Positions 50,717 to 61,117 of a stretch of DNA of 64,000 nucleotides are shown piece after piece (position 1 is the stretch's first letter; each line of letters opens with the position of its first letter). The notes below the pieces were generated by a model. It saw nothing but the letters and a program-made list of their open reading frames with translations. It was not told the origin of the DNA and did not search any database. A program made the position numbers and the translations under genes. Source of the stretch: Azorinus chamasolen (Eukaryota; Mollusca; Bivalvia; Cardiida; Solecurtidae); contig OY755239.1 of the NCBI GenBank assembly GCA_963576725.1, forward strand, positions 59,613,453-59,677,452. The letters are read 5' to 3'.

Positions 50717-50968
50717 ATAACCCTTTACACCATGAATATGCATGTAAGAAATGATGGCATCATGTATACTAATTAGGGTTATTTTTTAAAATGGCATATT
50801 AACACATGAACTTTTTTGTGAAAGTAGTAACTATTGAATCAGATCTTATTTTATTCCATAAGCAAACATAGCAGACCCTGGTCAGATGGCTCCTACAGGA
50901 GCCATCTGATCTGGGTCTTCTCTGTTTGCAAAAGCGTAGAAAGGCGTATTTATGGAGTAACGGGCTAA
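50717..50968 (+). mobile_element. A2 MITE
   Basis: ATAACCCTTTACACCATG to ATGGAGTAACGGGCTAA. Core CCCTGGTCAGATGGCTCC against GAGCCATCTGATCTGGG. The preceding GTCTGTAAGACATGTGGGACC is a C3 left body, so it probably sits in a C3 TTAA. Confidence 0.85.
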
Positions 50969-51105
50969 TGCATTGTGGAAATTATAGAATTAAATGTAAA
51001 GTCACCACGGAGTTTTGGTGCAGGACCGAAGTAGTGACCAGAATCCTATATGTTCGATGCCCAGGTCTTACTGACTTAGTGTAATAATTATTATTTCAGA
51101 ATACA

Positions 51106-51536
51106 TCAGAACAAACCCTAAGCGGTCATCCATGTATTGAACATAGGAGTCTTAACTCATTACCTCCTAGACTATTTTTAGACCCAACCTCTTTGAATCA
51201 ATCTACCGAAAAGGAGCATTAACTATAGAAAAGGAGAATGTTATAATTGTGTAGTTTTGAAACCATTGTGATAAATAGAGCATTTGCTCCTATGGAGCAA
51301 ATGCTCTATTAACCACAATGGTTTCAATCTGTAACTTTTACAGAGACGCCAAAACATGCGTCACTAGGAGGGAATGTGTTAAAAAGCAGTGATTGCTTAA
51401 TGCAGATCAAAGGAAATGCAGAAAGATCCTACAGGAACGTTGTTTATTACTTTTGACCTACATTGATCTACCACCTACCATACAGAAACATAGTTTCACT
51501 TCTTTTTGATGGCCTCTAAAGACAGGTTCTACTGTA
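51106..51536. mobile_element. C3 MITE split by B
   Basis: CAGAACAAACCCTAAGCGG to GGAGTC, then AAAGCAGTGATTGCTTAATG to AGACAGGTTCTACTG. Removing B and one TTAA restores the GTCTTAAAAAGCAG seen in other C3 copies. Confidence 0.8.
51152..51382 (+). mobile_element. B MITE nested in C3
   Basis: TTAACTCATTACCTCCTAG to AGGAGGGAATGTGTTAA. Core AGCATTTGCTCCTATGGAGC. TTAA on both sides, with an identifiable empty site. Confidence 0.9.
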
Positions 51537-51654
51537 ACGATGATTTTGAAGCAGATGTCATTTCCCATCATGCAATGTATACAAGTTCTCAGTCTACCGG
51601 TATAGTGAACCTTCTTGTTTTCTGGCGGCTGTGATGGACAGCCTTAATGCATCT

Positions 51655-51899
51655 TTAATACCCCCACACTACCATTTGACGTTCTTTAGTCCTTCCGCCG
51701 TCAAATAAGTTTCGTCTGCTAAGGTTATCGTCTGCATCGGGATTTAAAGAGTACCTTTTTTCAATGTTTTAACAAGAACGCATCCAGTATGCTGAACAGT
51801 TTGGAATCTGATGAGACACTGAGTTAACCGACGTCTGATCCTGGTCCTAGTAGTTTGCAGATGCGATCTCAAATCGTACCACGACAAGGAAGGGGTTAA
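51655..51899. mobile_element. D2 MITE
   Basis: TTAATACCCCCACAC to GACAAGGAAGGGGTTAA. GTTTCGTCTGCTAAGG and TTATCGTCTGC match 42507. Core CAGTTTGGAATCTGATGAGAC with right arm GTCTGATCCTGGTCC. Confidence 0.7.
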
Positions 51900-52151
51900 T
51901 TGCATAGCGCTCCAGTTTTGACAACAATTCAAACATTAATACAATTTCAGTCGTTTTCTTTCCATTTGTTAAATGAGTTATTGTTTTCCCAAAAAAGCTG
52001 ATGGCTACTCCCTAAGCGGTTACTAGGAACACATGTTGTATCACGTTTTGCTTATGAAATCAGGTGGTTAGAGGGGCAGGGGAAATTGGCTTTCCATCAT
52101 TCGAATGATTTTTGTCTACAGTAAAAACTCTCGAAACAGAACTTTCAAATT

Positions 52152-52471
52152 ACAGTTGAATTTCGATAACTCGAACTTCAAGGGACCATACAAATTAGTA
52201 CGAGATAACAGAAGTTCGAGCCATCCGATATCTAATCTGAACAATTCCTCATTGCCACAGCTTAATACAGGTCTAAAGTAAAGCTGAAAGCTCCTGTAGG
52301 AGCTTTCAGTATTACTTTAGACTTGTATTAAGCTGTCACATGTGTTTCTAGATATATGTAGCGATACATTTTAGAGCAATTGTGCATTGTAAGTTTTGGA
52401 AGGACTGAACTTTTTTCGAGCTATCCAGAAGTTCGAGTTATCCGAGTTAGAGATATCGAAGTTCAACTGTA
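52152..52471. mobile_element. C6 MITE, full length
   Basis: CAGTTGAATTTCGATAACTCG to CGAGTTAGAGATATCGAAG plus TTCAACTG. Core AAAGCTCCTGTAGGAGCTTT. Best copy of the family at about 320 bp. Confidence 0.9.
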
Positions 52472-52484
52472 GTATTAACGCCGG

Positions 52485-52613
52485 TTTTCAATTCAGTTGG
52501 CATCTTAACGCAGGATGAAATTCGTACAGAAAGCTTCCATCCTGCCTTAAGCAGCCATCTGCTAATCTAAATTTCCTTTACAATAAACCATGTTTAGATG
52601 TGTTTGATGTATA
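52485..52613. mobile_element. C-type MITE, core and right part
   Basis: GGCATCTTAACGCAGGATG, AGAAAGCTTCC, CCTTAAGCAGCCATCTGC. The right end GTTTAGATGTGTTTGATGTA has drifted. Confidence 0.6.
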
Positions 52614-52734
52614 AACTATTTGCGTACGAAATTGTCATTTGCTTGCAGATTGTCGTCGGTTGAACCAAATCTTAAACGTTTCTTACGTACGATCAGGGGC
52701 TACTCATTGCAGTTGTTTTGGCAGTGATTCTCAC

Positions 52735-52940
52735 AAACGCCTTTTTAGGCATTTGCAAACCGGGTAGACCCAGATCAGCCGTATGACCAGGGTCTGCTCT
52801 GTTTGCTTATAATATAATATAGATCTGATTCTACATTTTCAGACTACAAAATATCATATACATGTTCATATGCTATTATAAAAATGAATCTAATTAATAT
52901 TCATGACGTCATTTTAAATATTCATGAAGTAAAGGGTTAA
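52735..52940 (-). mobile_element. A2 MITE, loop deleted
   Basis: ACAAACGCCTTTTTAGGC, then GGTAGACCCAGATCAGCC with right arm GACCAGGGTCTGC, ending ATGAAGTAAAGGGTTAA. The following GACAGGTCCTATTGTA is a C3 right terminus. Confidence 0.75.
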
Positions 52941-52957
52941 GACAGGTCCTATTGTAC

Positions 52958-53250
52958 ACCCTTACCAGACGGCTCCTTCATGAACCGTCTTATGTGTGTC
53001 TACTTTGTACATGTATGCAAAAGCGTGAAAAATGCGTATCTATGGTGACAACGCTTAAATCGTTGAAGTTAATTAATATTCATGTATTAAATAATGACCC
53101 TATGAATATTAATAAGCTGAAGTGTTATAATGATATTATGGACAAGTGGATATTGGATCATTGCATAAACTGTATAATCGGAGCAGATGGAGCAGACCCT
53201 GACCAGACAGCTTGAACAAAAGTCTTCTGATCTTGATCTACTCTGTTAAC
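52958..53250 (+). mobile_element. Two partial A/A2 copies
   Basis: 52958-53057 is an A right half (CCAGACGGCTCCTTC, GCGTGAAAAATGCGTATC). 53070-53250 is an A2 left part with core ACCCTGACCAGACAGC and right arm TCTTCTGATCTTGATC. Confidence 0.55.
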
Positions 53251-53487
53251 CCTTTCTCTGTTCTATATTTATTTTAAATGTTGATACAAACTGAATATTC
53301 ATGGACAAAAAAAGTTACAATGACATATGGAATATGGAACAGTGTAGCCATTTTAGAAAGTAAGGAGACATATCTATCAGATTATATTAGCAAACAAAGC
53401 AGACCCTGATAAGACGGCTCCTATAGGAGCCGCTTGATCTGGATCTTCTCTGTGCTGAAAACACGTTTATATGAGGGAAAGGGTTAA
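53246..53487 (+). mobile_element. A MITE
   Basis: TTAACCCTTTCTCTG to GAGGGAAAGGGTTAA. Core CCCTGATAAGACGGCTCC against GAGCCGCTTGATCTGG. Confidence 0.9.
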
Positions 53488-53740
53488 AACTAGGTATCTG
53501 GTGAGTAAAGGGTTACAATAGTCCGAGACGTTATTACAATAACCAGATACACTGTGTAGAATTCTGGTCAGATGTCATGTCTGTTGTAGAAATACTGGTC
53601 CTAGTCTGCACTGTGTTCAGTAAGTTCTCCGAACTGTCATATTCTAATGGAGCTCTGATTATGTAGATGTTAGATGAGACATCTCGCCCAGTAGACTGTG
53701 ATATTTATTAGAAGTGATATGAATAGCACCCATTGGAATA

Positions 53741-53860
53741 CCCAATAGTCCATGTGCGGGGCACCAGGCGTTAAACGATATCATTGCTACACGCCATCTG
53801 CCCAATAGTCCATGTGCGGGGCACCAGGCGTTAAACGATATCATTGCTACACGCCATCTG
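53741..53860. repeat. Exact 60-bp tandem duplication
   Basis: 53741-53800 and 53801-53860 look identical, each starting CCCAATAGTCCATGTGCGGG. Perfect identity implies a recent event or an assembly artefact. Confidence 0.9.
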
Positions 53861-53861
53861 C

Positions 53862-54050
53862 CTAGCGCTTGCAAACAACTTGGATCCAGGGGAGACGCCG
53901 AGTAACTCGGCGTCTCGTCTGGATCCAAGTTGTTTGATAGTTGGTCAATAGTTTCTCAAAAACCTGAACTACTCGAAAACAAGTGCACTTTGTAGCAGAA
54001 CAGAGTCTATGCATAAATCTTTTTTTTTTAGAGAATTGCAAGGGCTAAAC
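53862..54050. mobile_element. D MITE, left flank duplicated
   Basis: CGCTTGCAAACAACTTGG, core GATCCAGGGGAGACGCC against GGCGTCTCGTCTGGATCC. Right flank GTCAATAGTTTCTCAAAAAC. Confidence 0.75.
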
Positions 54051-54430
54051 AATAGCCGAAAAGTGTCCACGTTGAGTTCCCCCGGGCCCAGATACGTTAC
54101 TTATCTACTCATGGTCAATGGATGATATTTTCTCTGGCAAATCCAGTTATCATACCACAACGATCAATCACAAACGATGAAACACTTGAAGAAGCCAAAC
54201 AGAGCTCCGATTTCTCTGCTTAGGGGCGCCACTGATTTAATCGCTTTAAAAGTGTTTTCTTTGTTTCTCCTGGTGTCAAAGATGTTAGAAACGCATGCGT
54301 TTATTTTTGTCACGTCAGATTTGCTTTTCAAACGTTAATACAAACAATTTACACTTAATTTTAGTGTGTGTGGTTTATCACAGGGTCACACCGAGTGCCA
54401 AAGGAAATTTAGCTGTTCATGCATTACTCA
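54051..54430. other. No recognised feature
   Basis: Includes CCCCGGGCCCAGATACG and GGGGCGCCACTG patches but no family or exon. GCGCCA...TTTCTCCTGGTG near 54230-54280 weakly resembles 61412-61445. Confidence 0.4.
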
Positions 54431-54442
54431 GTAAAACCTGTC

Positions 54443-54670
54443 CTAACCTTTTCCCTGCTTAAGATTTATTCAAGATATTTTCACCTCATTCGTGGACAGA
54501 ATTCTTAAAATGGAACATGCAAAAGGTATTTTTCATTGTTGTGGAAACTGCATTATCAGATCTATGAATTTCCATAAGCAAACAGAGCAGACCCTGGTCA
54601 GACGGCTCCTATCTGGGTCTACTCTATTTGCCGCTGCGTGAAAATGCGTTTATATGAAGAAAAGGATTAA
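54443..54670 (+). mobile_element. A MITE, first of an abutting chain
   Basis: CTAACCTTTTCCCTG to AAGAAAAGGATTAA. Core CCCTGGTCAGACGGCTCC, right arm short (TATCTGGGTC). The preceding CAGTAAAACCTGTC is a C3 left end. Confidence 0.85.
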
Positions 54671-54908
54671 CATTTTCCCTGTTCTATATTTATTCCAAAT
54701 TTCAATACCTACTGAATATTCATGGACAAAATAGTTATAATGAATTAAGAAAGATGGAACATTTTAAAAAGTAAAGAAACGGAAGTATCAAATTCCATTA
54801 GCAAACAGAGTAGACCCTGATCAGACAGCTCCTATAGAAGCCGCCTGATCTGGGTCTACTCTGTTTGCAAATGCGTGAAAAAGCGTTAATATGAAGGAAA
54901 GGGTTTAA
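54667..54908 (+). mobile_element. A MITE, second of the chain
   Basis: Shares TTAA 54667-54670 with the first. TTAACATTTTCCCTG to AAGGAAAGGGTTTAA. Core CCCTGATCAGACAGCTCC against CCGCCTGATCTGGGTC. Confidence 0.9.
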
Positions 54909-55126
54909 ACCCTTTATGTGACTAATAATGATATAGGAAATAAGACATCGTGAAATACGAAATAAGAAATAATGTAAGAAATAATGACATCAGAAATAAT
55001 AAACAGCTGTATTTAATTAACCCTTTGCTCCATGAATTTTCATGTAAGAAATAATGACATCAGAAATAATAAACAGCTGTATTTAATTAACCCTTTGCTC
55101 CGTGAATTTTCATGTAAGACACCAAT
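54905..55126 (+). repeat. A2 left arm repeated in 60-bp units
   Basis: TTAAACCCTTTATGTG continues the chain. A 60-bp segment with CAGAAATAATAAACAGCTG and TTAATTAACCCTTTGCTCC repeats at 54991 and 55051. No A2 core follows in this block. Confidence 0.75.
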
Positions 55127-55640
55127 CTACCTGTGCGGTTGTAATGACGTTTTATCTTCAAACAGTTATACGTAAATGTAAATTAGAACTTCGATATCTC
55201 GAACTTCAAGGGACCATACAAAATAGTTCGAGATAAAAGGATTTTGTGTTATCCGCTTTCTAATTTGAATAATTTCTCGAGTTCACATCTTAATACAGGT
55301 CTAAAGTAATGCTGAAAGCTTGTAGGAGCTTTCAGCATCACTTTAGACCTGTATTAAGCTGTCACACGTGTTTCTAGATATATGTAGCAATATATTTTAG
55401 AGCAAATCTGTATTGTAAGTTTTGGAAGGATTGAACTTTTTGTTCGAGTTATCCCATCATCATTATCATCATCATTATCATCATCATCTTCTTCTTCTTC
55501 TTCTTCTTCTTCTTCTTCTTTCTAATTGTTACTGTCACCGTGTTCTATTTTCAAACAGTTTAATTTTACTATAACTGCTATTGTTATACTGTTCTATTTT
55601 CTACGGTTCAAAATGTAACTATAACAGTGTTCTATTTTCA
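55127..55640. repeat. Segmental duplication, copy 1
   Basis: CTACCTGTGCGGTTGTAATG through a C6 relic (core GAAAGCTTGTAGGAGCTTTC), a CAT/CTT microsatellite and GTTCTATTTTC. It matches 56033-56552 closely. The C6 left end here reads AAATTAGAACTTCG, having lost its CAG. Confidence 0.9.
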
Positions 55641-55742
55641 TGACATCATGAATAATAAACAGCTGTATTTAATTAACCCTTTGCTCCATGAATTTTCATG
55701 TAAGAAATAATGACATCAGAAATAATAAACAGCTGTATTTAA
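55641..55742 (+). repeat. A2 left arm, repeated unit
   Basis: The 60-bp AATAATAAACAGCTG / TTAATTAACCC unit of 54991-55110 reappears here, between the two duplication copies. Confidence 0.8.
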
Positions 55743-55928
55743 TTAACCCTTTGCTCCATGAATTTTCATGTAAGACATAATGACATCATGAATACATGCA
55801 TTAATATATATTACATCATAAGCAAACAGAGCAGACCCTGATCAGACGGCCCCTATAGGGGCCGTCTGATCAGGATCTACTATGTTTGCAAATGCGTTGA
55901 ATGGCGTATTTGTGGAGTAAAGGGTCAA
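55743..55928 (+). mobile_element. A2 MITE
   Basis: TTAACCCTTTGCTCCATG to GTGGAGTAAAGGGTCAA. Core CCCTGATCAGACGGCCCC against GGGGCCGTCTGATCAGG. Confidence 0.9.
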
Positions 55929-56032
55929 ATCTTTGAATGTTTTGAATATTGCCCTGTAAGGATTTATTCAGTTTATTATATCTCGGTATGATCATACACC
56001 TGTGAATATATCACACAGTAAGTTCGTAACCA

Positions 56033-56552
56033 CTACCTGTGCGGTTGTAATGACGTTCTATCTTCAAACAGTTATACGTAAATGTACAGTAGAACTTCGA
56101 TATCTCGAACTTCAAGGGACCATACAAAATAGTTCGAGATAAAAGGATTTTGTGTTATCCGCTTTCTAATTTGAATAATTTCTCGAGTTCACATCTTAAT
56201 ACAGGTCTAAAGTAATGCTGAAAGCTTGTAGGAGCTTTCAGCATCACTTTAGACCTGTATTAAGCTGTCACACGTGTTTCTAGATATATGTAGCAATATA
56301 TTTTAGAGCAAATCTGTATTGTAAGTTTTGGAAGGATTGAACTTTTTGTTCGAGTTATCCCATCATCATTATCATCATCATTATCATCATCATCTTCTTC
56401 TTCTTCTTCTTCTTCTTCTTCTTCTTCTTCTTTCTAATTGTTACTGTCACCGTGTTCTATTTTCAAACAGTTTAATTTTACTATAACTGCTATTGTTATA
56501 CTGTTCTATTTTCAACGGTTCAAAATGTAACTATAACAGTGTTCTATTTTCA
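56033..56552. repeat. Segmental duplication, copy 2
   Basis: Begins 906 bp after copy 1. Its C6 left end is intact (TACAGTAGAACTTCGATATC). The CTT microsatellite is a few units longer. The C6 right terminus is missing in both copies at the same point, where CATCATCATT starts. Confidence 0.9.
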
Positions 56553-56900
56553 GCAGTTCTAAAAGTAACTGTAACAGTGTTCTATTTTCAAACAGTTATA
56601 TAACTGTTATGAGGTGCGTCCCCAAATACTAAAATGATCATTTCTCCACCAAACCTTATACTGTGACCACTCTTTAGACTCGTCTCGAAGAGACGATTCT
56701 GAAGAGTGGTCACAGTGTACGGTTTGGTGGAGAAATAACCGAGCTATTCTTGAAAATGTTTAAATTTACGCATCTTATCTGAGGTGGACATCTGTGTTAT
56801 TGTAACATTGTACTGTGGTTCTTAATGGTTAAACGGTTCGAAATGTAATTGTAATAGAATTCTGCTTTAAACAGTTCTAATTGTAAATGTAACAGTGTTC
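56553..56900. repeat. Degenerate tandem array interrupted by E
   Basis: Loose units of 40-50 bp (GTAACAGTGTTCTATTTTC, AAACAGTTCTAA) continue from the end of copy 2 and resume after E at about 56800. Confidence 0.55.
56612..56790. mobile_element. E element
   Basis: GAGGTGCGTCCCCAAATAC to TTACGCATCTTATCTGAGG. Stem GACCACTCTTTAGACTCGTC around TCTCGAAGAGA. Confidence 0.85.
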
Positions 56901-56903
56901 TAC

Positions 56904-56970
56904 AGTAAAACATCGCTAATCCGAACACTAAAACCACAGGTGCCAGTCGCTTAAGACAAGTTCTACGCTA
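56904..56970. mobile_element. Minimal C element
   Basis: CAGTAAAACATCGCTAATCCG and CGCTTAAGACAAGTTCTACG are the two termini with almost nothing between. Confidence 0.5.
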
Positions 56971-57039
56971 TCATTATTGCTTACATGAATATTGAATAGG
57001 GAAAGAGTTTAAAGATTATACCAAAATGACTTCATACTG

Positions 57040-57245
57040 GAGACTCAACATGACAGCGCATCCCTTTAAATGCGAGAAACTACTGTACTGTTTTGTGTAG
57101 ACCTAGATTAGATCTACACTGATCTGATCCCGGTCTGCATTGTTTTTCATTCAAACTCTTGCCGCACATTATACCCTATTATACCGAATGGCCTCTTTCG
57201 TTAAACAATAACGGAATATTCCACTTCTGAAATATTGCAGTCATG
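57040..57245. mobile_element. A3-like element, decayed
   Basis: GTTTTGTGTAGACCTAGATTAG and GATCTGATCCCGGTCTGC arms. The right flank ACCGAATGGCCTCTTTCG resembles the A3 at 35563. Confidence 0.45.
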
Positions 57246-57437
57246 GAGATGGTGGTTCTTTCCTCTGTTTTAGTCAATTCATATCGGATGAGGTTTGACG
57301 GGGCGTAAACACTAAGTTCCCTTCATTTCACCCTATCAATTGTATCCTGTTGTCTGGTTGTCTTCGCCATGTTACTAATATGACTCTAAAAACCCTTATT
57401 TAGCAGTAAAATATACTTGGATTTGATGCATTTTGAC

Positions 57438-57590
57438 TGCTAAGGATTCGATTTAAGTTTTTGAGAAAATATTGAGTGTCAAACAGCTTGGATCCTGATG
57501 AGACGCCGAGTTACTCAGCGTCTCATCTGGATCCAAGCTATTTGCAAATTCCAGTCTCAAAGCGTGATTAGAGTGAAACACGTAGAAAAG
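57438..57590. mobile_element. D MITE
   Basis: Core AGCTTGGATCCTGATGAGAC against GTCTCATCTGGATCCAAGC (T:T), loop GCCGAGTTACTCAGC. The flanks TTTTTGAGAAAATATTGAG and AAAGCGTGATTAGAG are D-like. Confidence 0.8.
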
Positions 57591-57649
57591 AGTCTCTCCT
57601 ACAGAAATAATTTGTCTGACGCATTTCTACGGAAACAAATGAATGTAAA

Positions 57650-57712
57650 ACAGTATAGATCCTGACGAGATATTAAATCACTGGACTTCTCATGTTTATA
57701 CAAACTGATATC
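57650..57712. mobile_element. Degraded D hairpin
   Basis: AACAGTATAGATCCTGACGAG and GGACTTCTCATGTTTATAC outline a decayed stem. Confidence 0.4.
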
Positions 57713-57749
57713 AAATATAATAAAAAAGTTTTTTCTGTAACGTGCTCAA

Positions 57750-57968
57750 TGTCGGCCCTTCTTATGTTATCCGCGATCTGTCTCGCATTTGCAAACAGCT
57801 TGGATCCAGATGAGACGCCGAGTAACTCGGCGTCTCATCAGGATCCAAGCTGGTTGACACTCTGTCTGTAGTTTCTCAAAAGCTTCAATGAATCGGAAGC
57901 CAATAAACATTCAACAGAGCAGAATATGAGCAGATTTGTTTTTTTTATTTCAGCATGGAAAGGGTTAA
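57750..57968. mobile_element. D MITE
   Basis: Core AGCTTGGATCCAGATGAGAC against GTCTCATCAGGATCCAAGC (A:A). Right end CAGCATGGAAAGGGTTAA. Confidence 0.85.
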
Positions 57969-58534
57969 ATTACTCAGTAATTTTATAAACACATCTTATG
58001 GATTTCAGAATAGCAATTTTAGGATTGATTTACTCACATTATCACTTTCTTCCCTGAAACTCCACTAGCGCCGTGATGAAAATCGGAGGAAAACAATTTG
58101 CAGTATTGAAATGGGATTTGTAAATTATTCTATGGAATGCACAGGCAGGCTGTGGATTTAGATGGCTTTCAAAATTAATAGGGGGTAATAATACGCACCT
58201 AATATCTAATTAAGGCAGTGTACCGACGTCATTATTGGAAGATGGGTGAAACTTGCCTGACAGCAGGTCGTGTCACACTTCGAGCCAGACTGCGACAGAA
58301 ATCGCGGAGAAATCAAGGAATTGTCATACTTTACTTGCAAACTGTTCCCAAATGATTCTCCTGGAACTATCTTTAGAGATGTTTTATTCTTTTATTTATC
58401 CCACACGTATCATTACATTTAACACGTGTCCTGCTATAAAAATTATGTTTCCTCAAATTCCGATCTATTGCATGCTTTTTACTTAGTTTCGATTCATTCA
58501 AACTTTTGATGAACCTCTTGAATTACTGAACCTA
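57969..58534. other. No recognised feature
   Basis: The longest repeat-free stretch after 38 kb. An open run at 58203-58355 (includes ARLRQKSRRNQG) is too short and unrecognised to call. Confidence 0.4.
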
Positions 58535-58764
58535 TTAACTCATTCTCTCCTAGACTATCTTTAGACCCAACCTCTTTGAATAAATCTACCGAAGAGGAGC
58601 ATTAACTATAGAATAGGAGACTTTGAGAATTGTGTAGTTTTGAAACCATTGTGAAAAATAGAGCATTTGATCCTATGGAGCAAATGCTCTATTTATCACA
58701 ATGGTTTTTCAATAATTACTTTTACATAGGCGCAAAAGGGCGTCAGTAGGAGATAATGGGTTAA
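58535..58764 (+). mobile_element. B MITE
   Basis: TTAACTCATTCTCTCC to AGGAGATAATGGGTTAA. Core AGCATTTGATCCTATGGAGC. Confidence 0.9.
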
Positions 58765-58796
58765 CAGCTTTAATTATATATTGAGTTTCTTAACGC

Positions 58797-59070
58797 CTGG
58801 GTCCGAGGTTATAAAACTTCTGATTTTGCGTCTGAGTTTATTTTCTAGTATCTGATTGGTCAGATTTTGAGCAAACTCAAAATCTGACCAATCAGATGCT
58901 TGAGAATGATCTCAGACTCAAGCGAAAGGGTTCATGACCTCGAGGCCTGTATCTATGCTTATAAAACTTTTTAGTTGAGTCTGAGCTCGTTCTCAAGTTT
59001 TAAATCTGACCAATCAAAAGTTTGAGAACAAAATCAGACGTAACTAAAAAGCTTTATAAGCATGGGCCCT
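58797..59070. mobile_element. Two F elements side by side
   Basis: 58797-58950 (GAGGTTATAAAACTTCTG, TCTGATTGGTCAGATTTTG) is the outer subtype of 2408-2706. 58953-59070 (GCTTATAAAACTTTTTAG, AATCTGACCAATCAAAAG) is the inner subtype. Confidence 0.7.
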
Positions 59071-59667
59071 GGTCTGCATCTATTCAGTTTGCACATGTCA
59101 CTCAGATATATAGTAACTATGTAGTTTAATATCTATAAGTATTAGCAAAATTGTCCTCTTCTTTAATTCTGGAAACAATGTTTTCTTCCATTTCTTTCCA
59201 AACTCACGGCCATATTGTCAATAGTTCGGGTCCTGGTGTGATTGTTTTTAAAGGACGTCAAATGTTCGCCCCGTATACAGTAGTTACGATACGCTCTCGG
59301 TCTTATTTTTCTTAACATAAAACATGTATGTACTTTTATTTAAACCTTTGAAAGGCAAAAAAAAGAAAGAATAATTGCCCATCAGTGTTTAACTGTAGTG
59401 GCCATTGGGTATGAACGGGTATATTCTGCAAGAATATTATTAATCGCAGTCTGATATGAATCGGCACTGTTTGCAAATGTCTGTACACTCGTTCACCGTA
59501 TTTAAAAGATTAAGCTTCGATCCAATAATAAAACTTGCTTTCTTTTTAGATTTATTCAACAATGTTATATAATGCACAGTTTAACTCACCATCTTTGTCA
59601 TCCTTGAAAGTCATTGTTACTGTCCTTTACTGGTCTTTAGTTGAATTGCCATTTTCTATTTCACATG
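59071..59667. other. Mostly unrecognised
   Basis: Only a D/A right-arm trace (CAGTCTGATATGAATCGG, CACTGTTTGCAAATG) near 59449-59485. Confidence 0.45.
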
Positions 59668-59893
59668 TTGTAAAACTCGATTATTCCAACACTCTAATGC
59701 GTATCATTATTGATCTTTAACACATGCAGCAGCTTAATGTATGGTGAAAGTCATACAGCTTCCAGTATGGATTCCACTCTGCATTAAGAGGAGCTTTCTG
59801 AAAGTTTCTGTATGGCTTCCACCCTGCATTAAGCAGTCACCTTCCTAAAAGGTTCTAAATTGCCCCTAGACTAATATATCGAATTATCAGCGG
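59668..59893. mobile_element. C5 MITE with scrambled core
   Basis: GTAAAACTCGATTATTCC to ATATCGAATTATCAGCGG. Two arm remnants of GCATTAAG flank GAGGAGCTTTCTG, and parts of the stem are duplicated. Confidence 0.7.
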
Positions 59894-60061
59894 TTTGATT
59901 AATGACGACCACGTGGTGAGCCAAAAAAAAATTGTAAATTATCATCCAGCAATTACAGTTACATGAATTTCATTTGAAAAAAGCGTTAAGAAATAGAGTA
60001 TTGTTAGCATTCATGGAGGATTGGATAGGAAGACTGTCATATTTTCATGATTGGCGAAACG

Positions 60062-60267
60062 CAGTAAAGTCTCTGTAATACACCCACTTAGAAGAAGTCT
60101 AATTCTGGATTTTGATACAGATAGTAGCTAAACGCAGGGCAGAAGTTATACAGAAATCCCCTATAGGAGCTGTATGTACTACCTTTGCTCTGCATTAAGC
60201 AACTACCAGCTTTTAAAGACTCCTATATTGATAAATTATATAGTCGCTGTAGCGAAGTTCCACTGTA
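60062..60267. mobile_element. C3-like MITE
   Basis: CAGTAAAGTCTCTGTAATAC to TAGCGAAGTTCCACTG. Core AATCCCCTATAGGAGCTG. Confidence 0.75.
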
Positions 60268-60338
60268 TATCAAGTTCCATGGTTATCAAGATTAATCCAA
60301 AACTTCATTTTGAACGATGTTGTAATTGTGTGAATACT

Positions 60339-60540
60339 ATAAAATCTCGATTATTCGAATTTTCGTTAAAGAAGAATTTAGACCCTTTTAGGCAGGTAGC
60401 TGCTTAATGCATGGTGAAAGTCATGCAGAAAGCTCCTCTAGAGCTTTCTGCATGACTTTCCCCTGCATTAAGCTGCCACCTGTCTTAAAGACCGATAATA
60501 ATACGTATTTTAGTGTTCGAATAATCGAAATTTTACAGTA
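60339..60540. mobile_element. C5 MITE
   Basis: CTATAAAATCTCGATTATTCG to TCGAATAATCGAAATTTTAC. Core AAAGCTCCTCTAGAGCTTT. Confidence 0.85.
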
Positions 60541-60587
60541 TTTTATAGCATGATTAGATCCTTGGCCCGACATTACTCGCAGTTGGT

Positions 60588-60700
60588 TGCAAACAGTTTG
60601 GATCCAGATGAGATGCCGAGTAACTCATCAGGATCAAAGCTGTTTGATACTCGGTCAATATTTCCACAAAAGTTTAATTGAATTGCACGTAGTCAAAATT
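60588..60700. mobile_element. D hairpin with flank
   Basis: AGTTTGGATCCAGATGAGATG, GCCGAGTAACTCATCAGG: the loop-side right arm is deleted. Right flank GATACTCGGTCAATATTTCC. Confidence 0.7.
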
Positions 60701-60916
60701 TCACGAGTTCCAAATTTAAGCAAACGTGTTTTTTTCTTGGCTGGTTAAGGATTTTTATAAAGTGAGTCCATTGCCCATTGTATTCATTAGATACAGTAGA
60801 AGGAAACATTTCAATTCGAACTTCAGTCTGCAATGATGGCGGTTAATGAAAATCTCCCCTTTCTCCCAGAATTCTCGTATATCAATAAAAACTACATTTT
60901 CGCCAATCATTAAGTT

Positions 60917-61117
60917 TTAACCCCTGTCCTGCTGTTTTTTTCTTATGTTCATTTTCTTTCCTGCAACATATTTACACATTAGACGATTCGTTTAGTTATA
61001 ATTTGGAAACTATTGGTCGAGAGGCGAACAGTGTGGATCCTGATAAGACGCCAAGCGTTCAACCTGGTTTAAAACTGTATGCAATTGATAGGTCACGATT
61101 GGTCAGATAAAGGTTAA
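60917..61117. mobile_element. D MITE, first of a tandem pair
   Basis: TTAACCCCTGTCCTGC to GGTCAGATAAAGGTTAA. Core CAGTGTGGATCCTGATAAGAC, right arm mostly lost. Confidence 0.8.

Noticed and set aside
53659..53928. 89-codon minus-strand frame
   Set aside because: Covers the 60-bp duplication and a D hairpin; a repeat artefact.
58203..58355. 50-codon open run rich in arginine
   Set aside because: Length within chance expectation, no acceptor or donor, no recognised motif.
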